This document shows positions 38,982 to 47,807 of a stretch of DNA of 64,000 bases, one piece after another. Position 1 is the stretch's first letter, and each line of letters starts with the position of its first letter. The stretch is from JABDJZ01 sp047619685. GTDB lineage: Bacteria > Bacteroidota > Rhodothermia > Rhodothermales > UBA10348. A program made the position numbers and the translations under genes. Below the pieces are notes generated by a model. That model searched no databases. It was given only the letters and a program-made list of their open reading frames with translations, and was not told where the DNA came from. Where the stretch lies: positions 62,001 through 126,000 of the forward strand of contig JBLHLC010000003.1 of the NCBI GenBank assembly GCA_047619685.1. Direction: 5' to 3'.

Positions 38982-39656
38982 GTGCCCATCCTGGCGCCTT
39001 CTATCCTGGCCGCCGATTTCGGCCAGCTAGAGACCCACTGCCGCGAGGCCCTCAAGGCTGGTGCGGACTGGCTGCACATCGATGTGATGGATGGCCACTT
39101 TGTGCCCAACATCACCATTGGCCCGTTGATTGTGCGGGCGCTGAAGCCACTCGCAGATGACATGGGTGCCGTGCTGGACGTTCACCTGATGATCGATCAG
39201 CCAGAACGATACGTTGACGCATTCGCGGAGGCGGGGGCTGATATTCTCACCGTTCACGTCGAGGCAACCAGGCACCTCCACCGCACTATTCAGGCCATCA
39301 GACAGGCGGGTATGAGGCCGGGTGTCACGCTGAATCCAGCCACTTCTCTCTCCACTCTGGAAGAGGTCATCGGCGATGTTGACCTGGCACTGATCATGAG
39401 TGTCAACCCAGGCTTTGGTGGTCAAGGGTACATCCCTGAGGCTACCCGCAAGATTGAGCGACTTCGTCGAATGTTGGACGATTCTGGCTCAAGGGCCTTT
39501 CTTGAAGTGGACGGCGGAGTCAAACCGTCCAATGTATATGAAGTAGTTAGCGCTGGCGCGGATGTTATTGTTGCCGGGAGCGCAGTATTCAAAGGTGCCG
39601 ATGGGGTTGCCGCCAATATTCAGGCTTTCCATCGTGCATGGTCAACGAGCGTATGA
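38982..39656 (+). CDS. rpe: Ribulose-phosphate 3-epimerase
   Basis: 224 residues from GTG 38982. A TIM barrel of the pentose phosphate pathway that interconverts ribulose-5-P and xylulose-5-P. Metal and catalytic residues are seen in LAPSILAADF, LHIDVMDGHFVPNIT (His and Asp), DVHLMI, IMSVNPGFGGQ and LEVDGGVKP (Asp), with the phosphate loop VAGSAVF. It starts 11 bases after nuoH and its stop overlaps the following SDR start in ATGA. Confidence 0.97.
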   Translation: MPILAPSILAADFGQLETHCREALKAGADWLHIDVMDGHFVPNITIGPLIVRALKPLADDMGAVLDVHLMIDQPERYVDAFAEAGADILTVHVEATRHLHRTIQAIRQAGMRPGVTLNPATSLSTLEEVIGDVDLALIMSVNPGFGGQGYIPEATRKIERLRRMLDDSGSRAFLEVDGGVKPSNVYEVVSAGADVIVAGSAVFKGADGVAANIQAFHRAWSTSV

Positions 39657-40519
39657 ACCAAATTGAGGGCAGCACCTGTGTTATCACGGGTGCAAATTCC
39701 GGCATAGGTAAGGCTGCCGCATCAGAAATGGCCCGACACGGCGCCCGCGTGGTTATGGTGTGTCGCAGTCGAGAGCGGGGCAGACAGGCGCTGGTCGAGG
39801 TGTGTCAGGATTCGGGCAGTTCGTCAGTCGACCTGATGATCGCTGACCTGTCCGTGCAGCAGGAGGTCAAAGACCTGGCTGCCCGGATTGCCGCGGAGTA
39901 CCCTCAGGTTGATGTGTTGGTCAATAATGCGGGCCTCTTCAAGGGCAAGCGCGAACTGACCGTTGACGGTCTGGAGACCACTTTCGCTGTCAACCACATG
40001 GCCTACTTCATCCTCACACTGGGCCTGATGGATACCCTGAAAGCCAGTGCACCCGCCCGAATCATCAACGTTGCCTCAGACTCGCATAAAGGCAACAAGC
40101 TGGACTTCGACGACCTGCAAGCGGAGCAGAAGTGGAGCGGATTCAAAGCCTACGGCCGTTCAAAGCTCGCCAACATTCTGTTTACGGGCGAACTGGCCCG
40201 CCGGCTGGAAGGATCGGGCATTACCGCGAACTCGCTTCATCCCGGCGTAGTGGATACAGGGTTCTGGCGGCCTGGAAACGGTGCCGTCATGACCGGGATG
40301 GGGAAGGTGGGAAGCCGATTCATGCGGACGCCAGAGGATGGCGCGAAAACCACACTCCACCTGGCGACGTCGCCGGACCTCGACGGGGTAACCGGCGGAT
40401 ATTACGCGAACGAAAAGGCAGCTCGCCCGTCTACGGCTGCGTTGGACCAAGAGGCCGCGGCACTTTTATGGACAAGAAGTCTGGAGTTGGCCGGATACGA
40501 AAGCGATCCGTTAGGCTGA
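39653..40519 (+). CDS. Short-chain dehydrogenase (retinol dehydrogenase-like)
   Basis: 288 residues from ATG 39653, which overlaps the rpe stop; ATG 39638 is also in frame. Cofactor motif TGANSGIGKA near residue 11, LVNNAGLFKG near 86, Ser in INVASDSHKGN and the catalytic pair in YGRSKLANILF, with HPGVVDTGF. The pattern is that of the RDH/WWOX-like SDR group; the substrate is unknown. The end overlaps the M23 peptidase gene by 52 bases. Confidence 0.88.
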   Translation: MNQIEGSTCVITGANSGIGKAAASEMARHGARVVMVCRSRERGRQALVEVCQDSGSSSVDLMIADLSVQQEVKDLAARIAAEYPQVDVLVNNAGLFKGKRELTVDGLETTFAVNHMAYFILTLGLMDTLKASAPARIINVASDSHKGNKLDFDDLQAEQKWSGFKAYGRSKLANILFTGELARRLEGSGITANSLHPGVVDTGFWRPGNGAVMTGMGKVGSRFMRTPEDGAKTTLHLATSPDLDGVTGGYYANEKAARPSTAALDQEAAALLWTRSLELAGYESDPLG

Positions 40520-41343
40520 TCCTGTCTGCGTTCGCGCTCCTGACCTGCGTGGCACCAAGCGCATCGGCCCAGGAAGACTGCTTCGAGAATGCCTTCTGTC
40601 TCGAAGGCGTCCAGGATACTCAGGGCCGAGTCGGCATCAGGATTCGCAATCTGCTCCCAGGTGCCATCACGATGCGCCTGGACATGGAGCTGGAGAATCT
40701 GTCGTCCCAGGAATCGCTGCCCATTGTCATAACCGTGCCAGGCGAACGCACCGTTCAACCACTCAGATTGGAGGTGGAAAACGACAGGGCCAGATGGGGC
40801 TATCGTTTCGATGCCAAATGGATGCTGGGCACCCTGGCGCCCCAGCACACGCCCGGCGCGGCCTACTCATTGCCTTTTGCGCCTGGGACGTCGTGGCTCC
40901 TGGGACAGGGTTATAACGGCAGTGTGACCCACAGCGGCAAATATGCGCTGGACTTTGATATGCCCGAGGGCACCGAGGTCAGGGCATCCCGCGCCGGCCT
41001 GGTCATTGAAACCGAGGAGAGCTACCGGGTGGGCGGACCAGACCTCGCCCTTCAGACCCGCGCCAACTTCGTCAAGATCCAGCATTCTGACGGCACCATA
41101 GCCAACTACGTGCATCTGAAGCATCGGGGCGTACAGGTTCGGGAGGGTCAATCCGTGCGAGTCGGCCAGGTATTGGGACTGTCCGGGAATACGGGATTCA
41201 CCACCGGACCCCACCTCCACTTCGAAGTCTACGGTATATCCCGGGATCTGGAGCGGCGCACCATCCCCGTAAACTTCCTCACCGATGACGGCGCGGTCAT
41301 TCTGGAAGAGGGCAAAACCTACCAGAATCCAGCGCGACGCTAG
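40468..41343 (+). CDS. M23 family metallopeptidase, exported
   Basis: 291 residues from ATG 40468. A basic N-terminus and hydrophobic stretch ending SASAQ (about residue 32) form a signal peptide. An N-terminal beta domain with no recognised family (residues 35-140) precedes the LytM/M23 domain: HSGKYALDFDMPEGT (metal His and Asp), IVKIQHSDGT-like NFVKIQHSDGTIANYVHL, and GPHLHFEVYG with the HxH. The metal set is complete, so it is probably an active murein endopeptidase or lysostaphin-like enzyme. The TAG stop overlaps the stop of the convergent htrA-like gene in CTAG. Confidence 0.9.
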   Translation: MDKKSGVGRIRKRSVRLILSAFALLTCVAPSASAQEDCFENAFCLEGVQDTQGRVGIRIRNLLPGAITMRLDMELENLSSQESLPIVITVPGERTVQPLRLEVENDRARWGYRFDAKWMLGTLAPQHTPGAAYSLPFAPGTSWLLGQGYNGSVTHSGKYALDFDMPEGTEVRASRAGLVIETEESYRVGGPDLALQTRANFVKIQHSDGTIANYVHLKHRGVQVREGQSVRVGQVLGLSGNTGFTTGPHLHFEVYGISRDLERRTIPVNFLTDDGAVILEEGKTYQNPARR

Positions 41344-42473
41344 TTTTCCTGACTGCTTCCCAGTCGCATGGCCAGGTTGACCGTTTGTTTATCCCGCTTG
41401 ACGCTGAAACGGAGACGGTCGCCGGGCCGGAAGTCGTAGAGCCGAGCCACAAATTCGGTCTGGTTGGCAATGGGCTCGTCCTGCACGGCGCTAATCACAT
41501 CGTACGGCAGGAATCCGGCCTGGTCCGCAGGTGATCCCGGCGAGACATCCTCCACGAATACGCCCTCAATGGTCGTCAGCCCCAGCGCCCGCGCTATTCT
41601 GGGAGTCACGTTTCTGCCGGTAAGTCCCGTGTAGTAGGACCGGTCAACGAAGCCCTTCTCCTTCAACTCGGAGATGACGCGAACAACCCGCCCGATGGGG
41701 ACCGCAAATCCAATTCCGACAGAGCCGCCACTCTGACTGATGATTGCACTGTTGACGCCGATGACGTCCCCAAGTGCATTCAGCAGGGGTCCGCCGGAGT
41801 TACCCTGATTGATTGCGGCGTCGGTTTGGATCATGTCTCGGTAGATACGGCCGTCTTGCGGCGAGAGATCTCGCCCGGTCGCACTCACCACGCCAACTGT
41901 TACCGTCGGATCTGCCGCTTCGAAGAGTCCAAACGGGTTACCCAAGGCAATGCACCACTCACCCACGATGGGAGAGGTCGCGGAATCCAGATTCAAATAC
42001 TGAAGCGGTGCCTCTGGCGTCACCTTCAAGAGTGCCAGATCCGAAGCAGCGTCTGTACCGACCAGTTCCGCTCGAAAGGTGTCCCCATTCGGAAAGGCCA
42101 CCGTAATGAGGTCTCCGTTTCCGGCCACGTGATCGTTGGTTACGATATAGCCGTCTGGCGAGACGACAAAGCCCGATCCTACACTCTGGACCTGCCTCTC
42201 CCTCATGCGAGTGCGTTGGTCCCTGAAGAACAAATTGAAGAAGGGATCCGAGAACGGGTCCTGATAGCGAATCTGCTGGACCACGCTGATCGACACGATG
42301 GCCGGCGATGCCGTTTCTACCGCGCGGGTAATCGCGTTGTGCCGACTCGCGCCGATGTCTCCCGCCCCGGTGCTGCTGGTTTCGGGGGGACGATACTGCT
42401 GAGACTGGACTGATTGGCCGCAGCCAGCCAGCACCAGGACAACCGGAAGTGTAAATCTGAGTCCGTTCCGCAT
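41340..42473 (-). CDS. HtrA/Deg family serine protease, lipoprotein form with one PDZ domain
   Basis: 377 residues. The signal peptide ends in LAGC (C18), so the protein is predicted to be lipid-anchored rather than freely periplasmic. The trypsin-like domain has H115 (TNDHVAG), D145 (AASDLALLK) and S226 (NQGNSGGPL); all three catalytic residues are present. One PDZ domain follows (about 285-375: RALGLTTIEGVFVEDVSPGSPADQAGFLPYDVI). It should act in envelope protein quality control. The gene converges on the M23 peptidase with overlapping stops. Confidence 0.94.
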   Translation of the reverse strand: MRNGLRFTLPVVLVLAGCGQSVQSQQYRPPETSSTGAGDIGASRHNAITRAVETASPAIVSISVVQQIRYQDPFSDPFFNLFFRDQRTRMRERQVQSVGSGFVVSPDGYIVTNDHVAGNGDLITVAFPNGDTFRAELVGTDAASDLALLKVTPEAPLQYLNLDSATSPIVGEWCIALGNPFGLFEAADPTVTVGVVSATGRDLSPQDGRIYRDMIQTDAAINQGNSGGPLLNALGDVIGVNSAIISQSGGSVGIGFAVPIGRVVRVISELKEKGFVDRSYYTGLTGRNVTPRIARALGLTTIEGVFVEDVSPGSPADQAGFLPYDVISAVQDEPIANQTEFVARLYDFRPGDRLRFSVKRDKQTVNLAMRLGSSQEN

Positions 42474-42600
42474 GACCTCTCTAACCTTTTCCAGTTAATC
42501 CGGTTCGCACCTGCGTGCGTGTTTACAAGACGCCAGGGGTTGCCCGGGAACCAGGCGATCCCGAGGCGCGGCCGGGCAACAAGGAAACGACCCCGCTCAC

Positions 42601-42616
42601 AGCCATCGCGATGGCT
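42601..42616. repeat. Perfect 16-bp palindrome
   Basis: AGCCATCGCGATGGCT reads identically on both strands and is followed at once by GCTAGC-type sequence. It sits beside the end of a decayed locus. There is no T run, so it is not a terminator. Confidence 0.7.
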
Positions 42617-42618
42617 AG

Positions 42619-43128
42619 CTAGCAGTCACCAGACGTGTCGTACCTCGTGGTGATATAGCCGAAGAGCCCGAGCCGGGAGGAATTACCTGGCAGGGCGAAG
42701 ACGTAGAATAGGGCGCTGCTTTTCAAGTCAATATTGGGCTCGCGCAACTCCTGATCCGATAGGTACTCGGACATATCGAAGATCAGCTCGTGGGAATCGT
42801 TTGTCGGATTGTACGACCAGAGGGCCATTGCCGTGACGTAGAAAACGAGTCCGGATTGCGGGTGATGAAGCCACGAGTTGATCGCGTCGACCCGCGGGTT
42901 CGAAGTGCTCGGCATAGGATGCGGCAACCTCTTCAGGCCCGAGCGTCCTTTCCCAGAGCGCCATTTCGTCCATGTCGAGTCGGGAGCGTCCAGGCGTTTA
43001 CGTTCGGCATAGAGAAGGGCACCCGCTGGCTGGGTCTCGACCCGCCCGTCCTGAAGACGGTAGACGCGCTTCAGCGGAGCCGTCTCGGTGACATTCAGGT
43101 TCTGGAGCCCGGTGTAGGGGTTCGCCAT
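42619..43128 (-). pseudogene. Degraded LamG-like surface protein remnant
   Basis: Coding-like stretches switch frame. In one frame MDEMALWERTLGPEEVAASY (42973 downward) is the classic C-terminal strand pattern of a LamG/concanavalin-like domain. In another frame of the same strand the sequence on both sides reads as plausible protein (KRVYRLQDGRVETQ before, and SGLVFYVTAMALWSYNPTND and SALFYVFALPGNSSRLGLF after). The LamG frame meets a stop 15 codons before MDEM. I read this as a broken remnant of a larger secreted protein, but it could also be a short intact 169-residue gene ending at 42619 with a chance LamG match. Confidence 0.5.
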
Positions 43129-43356
43129 GAGTACCCTCTCAGCGGCCGCGACGGGATCCCATCACCATGCGGCGGCGGAAAGCAATTCTGTCGGCGCCCA
43201 GGCGGTGGGCCTCTCGGTCCACTTTCTCTGCGATTACCTAGCTAGCCTTGGCCTGCGACAGATTCTTTAAGCCCCGCAGCCCAAAACACAGGTGACTCCT
43301 GATTAATGACGCATCGCGGGTTGTGATGCCCTGCGGCTTATCTCGTAATTTTGGTC
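43129..43356. other. Intergenic region beside the degraded locus
   Basis: About 230 bases of non-coding sequence. CTAGCTAGC here (near 43239-43247) recurs at 42615-42622 on the other side of the remnant. No terminator or clear promoter was seen. Confidence 0.4.
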
Positions 43357-44595
43357 ATGCTTATAAACGACACTCGACTCCTTAAGAATCTGGCCGACCT
43401 CGCCCGCATCGGTGCCCTGCCCGGTGGCGGTGTCTCGAGACTGGCGTTTTCGGCTGAAGACCGAGAAGGCCGTGATTATGTGGCCGCCCAACTATCGAAC
43501 CTCGGACTCGAATCACACTACGACGCCATCGGCAATCTCTGGGCAATTCGCCCGGGGTCAGGCGCAGACCAGTCGGTTGTGATGCTCGGGTCGCACACGG
43601 ATTCCGTTGGAGCTGCCGGTAAATACGACGGCGCCCTGGGCGTACTGGCTGCGCTTGAGGTCCTCACCGTCCTCGTGGAGAACGACGTCCAGACGGCGCA
43701 TCCGGTGGGTTTGGCGTCGTTTGTGAACGAGGAAGGCGTGCGATTCATGCCCGACATGCTGGGTAGCATGTTTGTTCGAGGTGATTTGGATGCCGAGCAG
43801 GTCCGCGGGATTATCGGGACCGACGGCAGCACGATCGGTGTAAACCTTGATCAAACAGGTATGGCGGGCCTGGCCGACATGCGCGCGCTTGCGTTGAACG
43901 CTTTCCTGGAGGTCCACATCGAGCAGGGACCCATTCTGGACCAGCGCGAATGGCCGGTTGGCACCGTGACTGCCGTTCAGGGATTGAAGTGGCTTGAGGT
44001 CACTCTGACTGGAACGGCCAACCATGCGGGCACAACGCCCATGAACCAGCGGCGGGACGCGGGATTCGTAGCGGGCCAGATTATTGGACTGGTCAGGGAG
44101 ACGGCCTCTGAAGTCCCGGATCTGATGGGGACTGTGGGACGCCTGGTGCTGAAGCCCAATCTTATTAACGTCATCGCCCAAGAGGCCACAATGACGATTG
44201 ACCTTCGACACCCAGTGCAGGCCCACCTGGAGGCCGCTGTCGCTCGGGTTGAGGCGGCGGTTCGGGATCTGGCAGGCCGGGAGGGATTGCACGTGGACAT
44301 CGTCCAGACGGCAAGCGCGCCAGCCGTGGACTTTGACCCGCGCGTGGTTCAGGCGGTTCGGAACGCGCAGTCTGTCTTAGGCCTTCCACCCCTTGAGATG
44401 ACCAGCGGTGCGGGGCACGATGCCCAGATAATAGCCAGTTGCTGCCCATCGGGGATGATCTTCGTCCGAAGCATTGGCGGCGTTTCGCACAACCCTGCGG
44501 AGTTGAGTCGGGATGAGGACATGGTGGCCGGAGCCAATGTCCTCCTGCTTGCCACGCTGGATCTGGCTGGCCGCGTGCGCGACGAGCGCAGCTGA
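43357..44595 (+). CDS. M20 family amidohydrolase (N-carbamoyl-L-amino-acid hydrolase / allantoate amidohydrolase type)
   Basis: 412 residues from ATG 43357; a TTG at 43351 is a weaker choice. The binuclear zinc site is seen as GSHTDSV (H80), KYDGALG (D91), NEEGVRF (E125/E126), the HIEQGP stretch and the C-terminal SHNPAE (His). The dimerisation domain with TGTANHAGTTPM is complete. The family removes carbamoyl or ureido groups from N-carbamoyl amino acids, allantoate or ureidoglycine; no neighbouring purine or hydantoin genes help to choose. No signal peptide, so it is cytoplasmic. It converges on the S41 protease with 14 bases between stops. Confidence 0.92.
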   Translation: MLINDTRLLKNLADLARIGALPGGGVSRLAFSAEDREGRDYVAAQLSNLGLESHYDAIGNLWAIRPGSGADQSVVMLGSHTDSVGAAGKYDGALGVLAALEVLTVLVENDVQTAHPVGLASFVNEEGVRFMPDMLGSMFVRGDLDAEQVRGIIGTDGSTIGVNLDQTGMAGLADMRALALNAFLEVHIEQGPILDQREWPVGTVTAVQGLKWLEVTLTGTANHAGTTPMNQRRDAGFVAGQIIGLVRETASEVPDLMGTVGRLVLKPNLINVIAQEATMTIDLRHPVQAHLEAAVARVEAAVRDLAGREGLHVDIVQTASAPAVDFDPRVVQAVRNAQSVLGLPPLEMTSGAGHDAQIIASCCPSGMIFVRSIGGVSHNPAELSRDEDMVAGANVLLLATLDLAGRVRDERS

Positions 44596-44609
44596 AGCCA
44601 GCATTGGCC

Positions 44610-46235
44610 TCAGCTTCCCAAAAGGGTTTCGTATCGCGGGCCAGTCAGGATCGCCACGGCATCGCCCACGGCCTGGTCGGAACGTAGAAGGAGCCGCACC
44701 CTCTCTTCCGGCTCCAGGACCCGGGTGGCCACCTCATCGGCCAGCCGCGCCCGTATTCGGTCGTCTGCTTCCCTGAACATCTCCTCCCCCATCTGCGCCG
44801 AAATCAGTCGGAGCTGCCGTAATGGTTCCGCCGCGTCCGGCCGCCAGGCCAGAGGCGAAAGTCCATCCAACTTCTCATCCAGTTGGGTCGTGAAGGTGAA
44901 ATCATCCCGGCGCAGCCAGTCTCGGAATTCGGCCACGGCGTCGTCTGGAAGCTGAAGTTTCCCCGAGACCCGGGTTGCCGCTCTGATCTCCTCTCCGCGC
45001 GTGAGCGCGTACTCTCCCGCAAAGCGAAAGAAGGCCGCCTCACGGATAAGTGCCATCTCCAAATCACTGACGGTACCAGATTCGCGCGAAACATCGGGTT
45101 CTATCCCGTTCCCTTCGCGGACGGTTCGGCCGTTCGTTGTCCTGAAGGATTTCATGGGCAGACCGTCCGCTTCCAGGGCATCCTTGCGGATTCCCCGGCC
45201 CGCTGGCGTGAAGTACCTGGAGTACGTGATCTTCATTGCCGTGTGGTACGGCATCGGGCGCACCACTTGCACCAGGCCCTTGCCGAAGGTCGGCTCGCCA
45301 ATAACGACGGCGCGATCAAGATCCTGCAAGGCACCCGAGACGATTTCGCTGGCCGAGGCCGACCCCCGGTTGACAAGAAGCGTCAGGTTCAGGTCCCCCC
45401 AGTCAGGCTCCTCGCTGGTCGAGTAGAGTCGGTTTGACTCCGGTGCCCTGCCTCTGGTGGAAACCACGGGTGTGCCTTTGGGGACAAATAGACCGACCAG
45501 ATTGATGGACTCGATGACCAGCCCACCCGGGTTGTCCCGAAGATCCAAAATCATTCCATCAAGCGGGCCGCTCTGGGACAGGTCTTCCAGTGCGTTGTCG
45601 ATCTCATTCGTGGCGCCGGGACCAAAGGCGTCCAGTCTCACGAGGGCGACATTGGTGCCCTCGACTCGATCAGCAAACGATACGTAGTGGACGACCGGCG
45701 CCTCCCGCTTCAGATTGAAGTCCAGGAACCCGGTTCCGGAACGCTCCACGGTCACGCTTACGGTCGTTCCTGGCTCCCCACGCAGAAGGCCCCGCACGTC
45801 GGACACGGTCAGGCTGTCGGCCGATTGGCCAGCCACGACCACTACCGCGTCGCCCGTGCGCATGCCCTGCCGATAGGCGCCGACATCGGCGTCGGGCGAG
45901 AGAACCGTCACCCGCCCGCCCCGGTTGCCGAGATTGATGACGACCTCGCCGAACCCGGACTGAGAACGGAGCTGCATGGCGGCGTTGTCCGCCTCGTCCA
46001 GAAAGTCCGTCCAGGGATCCAGCGTTTCGAGCATGGCATCCATACCAGTCCGCATGAAACGCTCCGGGTCCACGCGGACCATGTACGAACTGACAACCTG
46101 TTCGTAAACGCCCCCGAACAGCTCGAAATTCTTCCGCATGGCGTAGAAGTCATCGTCTCTGGCCGTCTGGAATCCGGTCCAGAAAATCGCCGCCGCCACC
46201 AACGGCAGCGCCCAGACAAAAACTTTGCTTTTCAT
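44610..46235 (-). CDS. S41 C-terminal processing peptidase
   Basis: 541 residues from ATG 46235. An N-terminal hydrophobic segment (about 5-22) is a signal anchor. The helical dimerisation part is followed by a PDZ domain (about 85-165: GFGEVVINLGNRGG to TTVSVTVERSG) and the protease core GMILDLRDNPGG, NRGSASASEIVSGALQD (catalytic Ser) and VVIGEPTFGKGLVQ (catalytic Lys). A C-terminal extension of about 150 helical residues lies beyond the core. It starts one base after tatC, so it is co-translated with the Tat translocase and probably acts in the periplasm on exported proteins. Confidence 0.95.
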   Translation of the reverse strand: MKSKVFVWALPLVAAAIFWTGFQTARDDDFYAMRKNFELFGGVYEQVVSSYMVRVDPERFMRTGMDAMLETLDPWTDFLDEADNAAMQLRSQSGFGEVVINLGNRGGRVTVLSPDADVGAYRQGMRTGDAVVVVAGQSADSLTVSDVRGLLRGEPGTTVSVTVERSGTGFLDFNLKREAPVVHYVSFADRVEGTNVALVRLDAFGPGATNEIDNALEDLSQSGPLDGMILDLRDNPGGLVIESINLVGLFVPKGTPVVSTRGRAPESNRLYSTSEEPDWGDLNLTLLVNRGSASASEIVSGALQDLDRAVVIGEPTFGKGLVQVVRPMPYHTAMKITYSRYFTPAGRGIRKDALEADGLPMKSFRTTNGRTVREGNGIEPDVSRESGTVSDLEMALIREAAFFRFAGEYALTRGEEIRAATRVSGKLQLPDDAVAEFRDWLRRDDFTFTTQLDEKLDGLSPLAWRPDAAEPLRQLRLISAQMGEEMFREADDRIRARLADEVATRVLEPEERVRLLLRSDQAVGDAVAILTGPRYETLLGS

Positions 46236-46236
46236 G

Positions 46237-47094
46237 CTACGCCAGGGCCTCCTCCATTTCCTTGTTGCGCTTCTTCTCAACGTATGCCGCAATGAAGATT
46301 GAGAACTCGTACAGAAGCAGCAGCGGCATGGCCACCAGGATCTGGGATAGCGGATCCGGCGGCGTGAAAAGCGCGCCCAGCGTAAGGCACAGAATCAGCG
46401 CCCATTTGCGGTGCTTCCGCAGCAGAGCCGGAGTGGCCAGACCCATCTTCGCGAGGAAGTAGATCACAACAGGCAACTCGAACAGGATTCCGCAGCCGAA
46501 CGCCCAGAACGTGATCATCGAGAAATACCGCGAGATATCGAACTCGTTCGTGATCTCGGGCGAAATGGAGTACTGGGCGAAGAACTGCAGCGCCAGCGGG
46601 GTGACCACCAGATATCCGAAGCTGATGCCGAGCGTGAAGAAAAAGGAGGCAAATGCCGCCGCAAATCGAAGTCCCGACTTCTCATTTGGATAGAGGCCCG
46701 GCTCTATAAACCTCCAGATCTGGTAGACCATCAGGGGCGAACCAAGAATTATCCCGACAGCGAATACGGTCCCGATGTCGGCAAAAAACTGGCCGGTGAT
46801 GTTCCTGTTCTGAAGTACGAACTCCACCGCGTCAAGACCGAATACCCGGTACATGATGAAGTTTGGATCCTTGGGGCCCAGGAGGAGGACATCGATAATC
46901 CACCCTCGAAAGAAGAAGGCAATGACGGTGGTAAGCACAACGCCTATGCCCGCCTTGATGAGCGCCCAACGGAACTCTTCAAGGTGGTCCAGGAAGCCCA
47001 TTTCCGCCAGGTCCTCGTCCGTTTTGACCCCTTCGAGGCCTTCAGGAATCGGAGGTCTGGCGGCCTTATTCCGCTTGGAAAAAAACCGGTTCAT
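46237..47094 (-). CDS. tatC: Sec-independent (Tat) protein translocase subunit TatC
   Basis: 285 residues from ATG 47094; the frame stays open further upstream but that part is not conserved. Six membrane helices. Landmarks are GFLDHLEEFRWALIKAGIGV at the start, PLMVYQIWRFIEPGLYPNEK, the FFFTLGISFGYLVVTPLALQFF helix and FGCGILFELPVVIYFLAKMGL. It recognises twin-arginine signal peptides on folded proteins. tatA/B are not adjacent. It sits between a phosphoribosyltransferase gene and the S41 protease. Confidence 0.96.
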   Translation of the reverse strand: MNRFFSKRNKAARPPIPEGLEGVKTDEDLAEMGFLDHLEEFRWALIKAGIGVVLTTVIAFFFRGWIIDVLLLGPKDPNFIMYRVFGLDAVEFVLQNRNITGQFFADIGTVFAVGIILGSPLMVYQIWRFIEPGLYPNEKSGLRFAAAFASFFFTLGISFGYLVVTPLALQFFAQYSISPEITNEFDISRYFSMITFWAFGCGILFELPVVIYFLAKMGLATPALLRKHRKWALILCLTLGALFTPPDPLSQILVAMPLLLLYEFSIFIAAYVEKKRNKEMEEALA

Positions 47095-47104
47095 CAAGAC
47101 GGCT

Positions 47105-47704
47105 TTAGTACGAATCGGAGCTGCCCGGCTGATTGTCGCGCAAATTGAGGTCCAGCAGCGTGTCCACCCAGAGTCCCTGGGCCTCCATGCGGGCACGACC
47201 TCCACTCCAGGTGAAGTTGAACAGCGTCATCAGCCCTTCTACGCGAAACCCTTCGTTTCGCAAGAGAGCCACGGCTCGACTGGCCGTACGCCCGGAATTC
47301 AGAATGTCATCGACAAGAACGACCGGGAAGGATCGATCCACCGGGCCCTCGACCAGGCGCCTTCGGCCGTGAGGCTTTCGCTGCTCACGCACAAAACCGC
47401 CAACGAACGGAGTCTCGCCATCTGCAGACAAGACCGACGTCACCAAAGGGAACGCACCGAAGCCAAAACCAACAACCTGGACCACTCCCCGATTCTGGAG
47501 CCGACCCGCCAGAACCGAGCCTACCTCCTTGAACAGCGTGCCATCCAGCATCGGCATGCGGGTATCCAGGAGCCATCCAATGGGTTGGCCGCGCGGATCT
47601 GTGATCAGCTCCTGCTCCCGCCGAACAAGCGCACGGTCATAGAGCCGCCTGCCCAAATCGAGCAGTTCGGCATAGGCGGCTGAATTCAGGGCAGACTGAG
47701 GCAT
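47105..47704 (-). CDS. Phosphoribosyltransferase (orotate phosphoribosyltransferase-like)
   Basis: 199 residues. The PRPP-binding loop VVLVDDILNSGRTASRAV is near 128-145, and VGFGFGAFPLVTSVL matches the PyrE-type substrate loop (GxxxGGxPLA-like). The N-terminal part (YAELLDLGRRLYDRALVRRE) and the LDTRMPMLDG segment also fit OPRTase-related enzymes, but the catalytic Lys pattern of true PyrE is not clear, so a divergent PRTase is the safe call. It is the first gene of an operon with tatC ten bases downstream. Note that a second PRTase, pyrR, is at 15108. Confidence 0.82.
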   Translation of the reverse strand: MPQSALNSAAYAELLDLGRRLYDRALVRREQELITDPRGQPIGWLLDTRMPMLDGTLFKEVGSVLAGRLQNRGVVQVVGFGFGAFPLVTSVLSADGETPFVGGFVREQRKPHGRRRLVEGPVDRSFPVVLVDDILNSGRTASRAVALLRNEGFRVEGLMTLFNFTWSGGRARMEAQGLWVDTLLDLNLRDNQPGSSDSY

Positions 47705-47807
47705 GTAGTTCTTCTCTGACTCACTCGCACAACAGAGCGCTGAGTGTCAAACAAGGGTACGAAGTCAAAAGTGGGATTTATGTTGCACAGGGTGCGACTT
47801 GGCGACC

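Noticed and set aside
44591..44614. Hairpin between the convergent M20 and S41 genes as a bidirectional terminator
   Set aside because: The stem (GCTGA and GCCA pairs) exists but there is no T run on either strand.
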